Of a stretch of DNA of 16,995 bases, positions 14,405-16,995 are shown in pieces. Source of the stretch: Faecalibacterium sp. UBA1819 (GTDB taxonomy: Bacteria; Bacillota; Clostridia; Oscillospirales; Ruminococcaceae); the NCBI GenBank assembly GCA_002315015.1, contig DCEX01000013.1, forward strand, positions 1 through 16,995, given 5' to 3'. A program made the translations under genes and the position numbers. A model generated the notes under the pieces. The model saw only the letters and a program-made list of their open reading frames with translations, made no database searches and was not told the DNA's origin. Each line of letters starts with the position of its first letter. The first letter of the stretch is position 1.

Positions 14405-15481
14405 TTATTTACCTCCAAAGCCGTAATCTTTTTTCAGCAGCATATATAGGAACACCGGCGCACCAAGCGCAGCAGTGATAATACCCACCGGCACTTCGGA
14501 ACCGCTGACCAGCGACCGGGAGAGCAGGTCGGTGATCACCATAAAAATGCCGCCGAACAGGATGGTGTAGGGAGTCAGTACACGATGGTTGGCACCAAAG
14601 ATTGCTCTGGAAATGTGGGGGATCACCAAGCCGACAAAGCCGATCATGCCGCAGCCGGAGACCAGAATACCGGTGATCAGGCTGGCAATAATCAGATAGA
14701 CTCTACGCCAGAAAGTAAGGTTGATGCCCAGCGTGGTGGCGGCTTCTTCGCCCATCAGCATCAGATTCAAGGTGTTGCTTTGGGTCAGGAAAAACAGGGC
14801 AGTCAACGCCACAATCACCAAAATAGCCGGCACTTTTGACCATGTGGCAGAAGCCGTGCTGCCCATGATCCAGAAAGTAATGTTCTGCAATGCCTGTGCA
14901 TTGTTGGCAAAGTAGATCATGATATTGGAAAAAGCCGAAAACATCGAGTTTATGACCGTACCGGACAGCACCAGCTTGGCACCCGTGGCATGACCGCCGA
15001 TATTGGCAAAAAACAATACCAGAAAAGAAGCAAGCAGCGCCCCGGCAAAAGCGGAGGCCGATACACTTGCCTGCCCAATCAGCGGCAGGGTGCCGACACC
15101 AACCATCAGTGCAAAAGTGGCACCCAGCGTAGCGCCGGACGAAATACCCAGAATATAGGGGTCAGCCAGAGGGTTTTCCACAGCGGCCTGCATGACAATG
15201 CCGCACAGCGAAAGGCCGATGCCCACGGCAGCAGCAATCAGTGCGCGCGGAAAGCGAATCATCCATACGACATTGAAATAAGCGGATGGAATCTCGGCAT
15301 AGCCTGCCAATTCTACATGAAAAAGACGATCCATCAGGATTTTGAAGGTATCCAAAAGCGGTATCTCCACCTGCCCGATGGATGCCGAAAGCAAAATGCT
15401 AAGTACCAGCAATGCAATCAAAGCCGGAATATAAATCAGTTTTTTGGTTTCTGTTTTTTTCTTCAACTTTCCAGTTGACAC
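14405..15481 (-). CDS. FecCD/BtuC-family ABC permease
   Basis: 358 residues with about ten membrane spans. Family signatures are LCGIVMQAAVENPLADPYILG, split as LCGIVMQAAVENPLADP and YILGISSGATLGA; VGLVIPHISR; and the C-terminal ADLLSR-like ITDLLSRSLVSGSEVPVGI followed by GAPVFLYML. These are the coupling and gating regions of BtuC/FhuB/FecCD channels for siderophores, heme or vitamin B12. Whether the cargo is ferric or corrinoid cannot be read from it. Start is uncertain. The GTG at 15481 overlaps the only GGAGG (15481-15485), while a TTG at 15466 lies 14 bases from it; either is imperfect. The plus-strand promoter for the binding protein (-35 at 15475-15480) overlaps the start region. Downstream, the ATPase start follows its stop by one base. 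Confidence 0.92.
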   Translation of the reverse strand: MSTGKLKKKTETKKLIYIPALIALLVLSILLSASIGQVEIPLLDTFKILMDRLFHVELAGYAEIPSAYFNVVWMIRFPRALIAAAVGIGLSLCGIVMQAAVENPLADPYILGISSGATLGATFALMVGVGTLPLIGQASVSASAFAGALLASFLVLFFANIGGHATGAKLVLSGTVINSMFSAFSNIMIYFANNAQALQNITFWIMGSTASATWSKVPAILVIVALTALFFLTQSNTLNLMLMGEEAATTLGINLTFWRRVYLIIASLITGILVSGCGMIGFVGLVIPHISRAIFGANHRVLTPYTILFGGIFMVITDLLSRSLVSGSEVPVGIITAALGAPVFLYMLLKKDYGFGGK

Positions 15482-15503
15482 CTCCGTGAAAGTGTGGTAT
15501 AGT
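15475..15503 (+). promoter_or_regulatory. Promoter of the FecCD-type binding-protein gene
   Basis: TTGACA (15475-15480) and TATAGT (15498-15503) are 17 bp apart. The -35 lies over the first codons of the oppositely oriented permease gene. Transcription would start near 15510, giving a leader of roughly 120 nt. Confidence 0.8.
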
Positions 15504-15518
15504 AGCGAACTGTGATGA

Positions 15519-15532
15519 TTAGCTGGAGCTAA
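15519..15532. promoter_or_regulatory. Candidate shared operator
   Basis: TTAGCTGGAGCTAA is a perfect inverted repeat (6-bp arms, GG centre), followed by CC. It lies between the two expected transcription starts (plus about 15510, minus about 15531), so one bound repressor could block both. The TTAG...CTAACC shape recalls DtxR/IdeR-type metal-repressor sites, but the match is partial; it is not a clear Fur box. Confidence 0.5.
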
Positions 15533-15537
15533 CCGAG

Positions 15538-15566
15538 ATTATAGCATACTTCCCGCAAAAAGAAAA
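15538..15566 (-). promoter_or_regulatory. Promoter of the permease-ATPase operon
   Basis: On the minus strand a perfect TATAAT (15538-15543) is preceded by TGC, an extended -10. The -35 position (15561-15566, TTTTCT) is weak, as extended -10 promoters allow. It faces the plus-strand promoter at 15475-15503 at close range. Confidence 0.6.
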
Positions 15567-15583
15567 CAGTTTTTTGCAGGGAA
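15550..15583 (+). other. Leader hairpin before the binding-protein gene
   Basis: TTCCCGCAAAAA (15550-15561) pairs with 15571-15583 (TTTTTGCAGGGAA) with one bulged A, enclosing nine bases. It is in the plus-strand leader and also covers the weak -35 of the minus promoter. I do not see the conserved B12-box or other riboswitch elements around it. Confidence 0.45.
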
Positions 15584-15632
15584 ATTCTTACAATCAGGTT
15601 ACAAAAATCTGAACAATGGAAAGGAAATGTAT

Positions 15633-16697
15633 ATGAAACTCAAAAACATGATGACGACAGGTACCTGCCTTGTACTGAGCGCTGCACTGCTGGCCGGCTG
15701 CGGTGCTTCTGCCTCCGAAGCCGCTTCTGAATCAGCATCCTCTGAGGTAGTCGTCCTTGAAGAGACTGCTTCCCAGGAAGTGGCAGAGGACAGCTATTAC
15801 CCTGTCAGCGCGGATACCTACACCGTTTCGTCTGACGGCGCGACTTGGACCCCTGTCACCACGGAGTACACAGCAGAACCTCAGCGCGTGGTGGCGAACA
15901 ACCAGGGCACCGCCAATTTGTTGATTCGTCTGGGGCTCGCTGATAAGCTGGTCGGTGTGGCCGCAGTCTATGGCCCTGCCCCGGAGGATGTGGCTGAGCA
16001 GTTCAATGCTGTGCCCGTCATTGCAGAGGGCTACGCCTCCAAAGAGGCTGTGCTGGGAGTAGATCCGGATTTTGTTGCTGGCCGCGGCGACCTGTTTGTG
16101 GATGGTGACTACGGTGTAGGCACCACGGAAGAACTGGCCTCGGCAGGTATTGCCAGCTATATTACCCATGTAGGCGAGACCGGCGCTAACTTCCAGTCTT
16201 TCCTGACCGACATCGACAACTTAGGCGTAATTTTCAATGTGCAGGACAAGGCTGCCGAGCTGAAAGCCTACTATCAGGATTATGTGGCAGCACTCCAGAG
16301 TGATGAGCGCTGGGCAGGCAAGACCACCAAGATGGCTGAGGTTTCTTGGATCGAGGACGGTATGCCGGTCTTTGGCTCGGCTGCTACGGAAAGTTTGCAG
16401 AACGAAGCCTTTGCGATGATTGGTCTGGACAACATCAACGAGGACTGCGATGGTTCTCAGGTCAGCATTGAAACGATCATTGCAGAAGATCCCGAAGTCA
16501 TCGTTCTGTTTGACTATGAGGGTGGCCCGGACATGGATGAAATGATCCAGTCGCTGTATGATAATGCGGCATTGCAGGACATCAGCGCGATCAAGAACAA
16601 GAAGGTCATTTCGCTGGACTTTAATGCTATTTACGGCGGCAGCGGCGACCTCTATACGGCAATGAGTGACCTCGCCGATGAATTTTACGGTGCTTGA
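15633..16697 (+). CDS. Iron-siderophore/cobalamin-type ABC substrate-binding lipoprotein
   Basis: 354 residues. Lipobox LLAGC (C23) is followed by an acidic Ser/Ala/Glu tether (to about 55) and a Peripla_BP_2 (type III, BtuF/FhuD) fold from about 84. Landmarks are RVVANNQGTANLLIRLGLAD, AVLGVDPDFVAG, the long mid-helix region after FQSFLTDIDNLG, and EVIVLFDYEGG near the end. It delivers a chelated metal or corrinoid to the FecCD-type permease encoded divergently. Two ATGs are possible. AAAGGA (15620-15625) is one base from that at 15627 and seven from that at 15633, so 15633 is chosen. Specificity is not evident; I see no B12 riboswitch, which tips slightly toward iron. It ends at a TGA, followed after 143 bp by a strong terminator. 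Confidence 0.9.
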   Translation: MKLKNMMTTGTCLVLSAALLAGCGASASEAASESASSEVVVLEETASQEVAEDSYYPVSADTYTVSSDGATWTPVTTEYTAEPQRVVANNQGTANLLIRLGLADKLVGVAAVYGPAPEDVAEQFNAVPVIAEGYASKEAVLGVDPDFVAGRGDLFVDGDYGVGTTEELASAGIASYITHVGETGANFQSFLTDIDNLGVIFNVQDKAAELKAYYQDYVAALQSDERWAGKTTKMAEVSWIEDGMPVFGSAATESLQNEAFAMIGLDNINEDCDGSQVSIETIIAEDPEVIVLFDYEGGPDMDEMIQSLYDNAALQDISAIKNKKVISLDFNAIYGGSGDLYTAMSDLADEFYGA

Positions 16698-16741
16698 TTA
16701 GAATGCTGAACACCTGCAAAGGGTAAAAGTATAACGAGCTA

Positions 16742-16825
16742 ATGCCTATTGTACCATGGCACAAATACATGATTTCAGAGTGCGACTGCCCCAAAGATTT
16801 GGAAAATAATATCTGGATGCACTAA
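16742..16825 (+). CDS. Possible 27-residue small ORF of unknown nature
   Basis: ATG (16742) to TAA (16825) encodes 27 residues rich in Trp, Cys and acidic groups (contains PWHKYMISECDCPKDLE). It lies between the binding-protein gene and its terminator. There is no convincing ribosome-binding site, and I recognise no family. It may be a decayed fragment or chance. Otherwise the 16698-16840 gap shows nothing I can name. Confidence 0.15.
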   Translation: MPIVPWHKYMISECDCPKDLENNIWMH

Positions 16826-16840
16826 CTTGGATTCGACTAG

Positions 16841-16887
16841 CAAAAACGCTGAATGCGATTTCACTGAAATTGTATTCAGCGTTTTTG
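16841..16887 (+). terminator. Terminator after the binding-protein gene, palindrome family 2 copy B
   Basis: CAAAAACGCTGAAT (16841-16854) pairs with ATTCAGCGTTTTTG (16874-16887). The inner stem continues to a 3-base loop with two G-U wobbles that form only in plus-strand RNA. A T5 run gives the terminator tail. The sequence is clearly related to the hairpin at 13586-13626. Confidence 0.85.
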
Positions 16888-16933
16888 CCTTTTCGAGCTA
16901 AAAATCTAAGGCAATACCGCATAATGCAAATAG

Positions 16934-16995
16934 TCTCAAAAAGCGGTCAATGAGGACGGATATCGTGAGGTTCTGGGTGCCGCCGAGGGCATGAA
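16934..16995 (+). pseudogene. IS256/Mutator-family transposase fragment, N-terminal part missing
   Basis: Reading from 16934, codons give SQKAVNEDGYREVLGAAEGM and run off the window. VNEDGYREVLG-AAEGM is a hallmark stretch of IS256-family DDE transposases, just after the first catalytic Asp region. The frame has a TAG at 16931-16933 and a terminator shortly before, so the N-terminal third, including that Asp, is absent. The match fails upstream of about 16943, marking the likely break. It is an inactive remnant unless a longer copy overlaps beyond the edge. Confidence 0.7.

Noticed and set aside
15504..15632. Cobalamin riboswitch in the binding-protein leader
   Set aside because: The leader is only about 120 nt and I find no B12-box-like GCCACTG element; only a simple bulged hairpin is visible.

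Overview
The window looks like part of a Clostridia chromosome (Bacillota, probably a gut Oscillospirales or Ruminococcaceae-type anaerobe). The clues are strong AGGAGG ribosome-binding sites, GTG and TTG starts, Ser/Ala/Thr-rich lipoprotein linkers, a YesM/YesN-type two-component pair beside a sugar ABC transporter, and an IS256-type transposase remnant. This assignment is inference; no rRNA or tRNA is present to fix it.

Layout: (1) 1-1774: an edge stretch I cannot assign, then a consensus promoter and a small, visibly AT-rich two-gene ABC exporter (ATPase 399-1043, permease 1073-1774) unlike its GC-richer neighbours. (2) 1808-1910: a long perfect palindrome and a second hairpin, terminating converging transcription. 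(3) 1915-9195, minus strand: a sensory operon reading from high to low coordinates: YesN-type AraC response regulator, YesM-type histidine kinase, a membrane-anchored sugar-binding protein, an MglB-like lipoprotein, then a cytoplasmic heparinase II/III-fold protein whose usual catalytic motifs appear to be gone. (4) 9362-13294, minus strand: mglB-mglA-mglC, a galactose/methyl-galactoside type importer, with a promoter, a 5' stem-loop, candidate activator repeats and a hairpin between mglB and mglA. (5) 13526-13626: two abutting palindromes. (6) 13630-16697: a BtuCD/FecCD-type importer (ATPase and permease on minus, binding lipoprotein on plus) whose two promoters face each other across one palindrome. 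(7) 16841-16995: a terminator related to the one at 13586 and a decayed IS256-family transposase fragment running off the edge.

How the genes may work together (inference): the two extracellular binding proteins coupled to the kinase suggest a multi-component sugar sensor. Its YesN regulator would activate mglBAC and perhaps the operon itself. The sensor-side MglB paralogue keeps the galactose/glucose-contacting residues of E. coli GGBP, while the transporter-side MglB has changed several of them. The locus may therefore sense and import related but not identical ligands.

The most unusual structural theme is that locus borders carry long near-perfect palindromes. One 60-nt family occurs three times (one copy half-eroded, one inverted relative to the others), each followed directly on its right by a different second hairpin. 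A second family brackets the iron/cobalamin-type locus.
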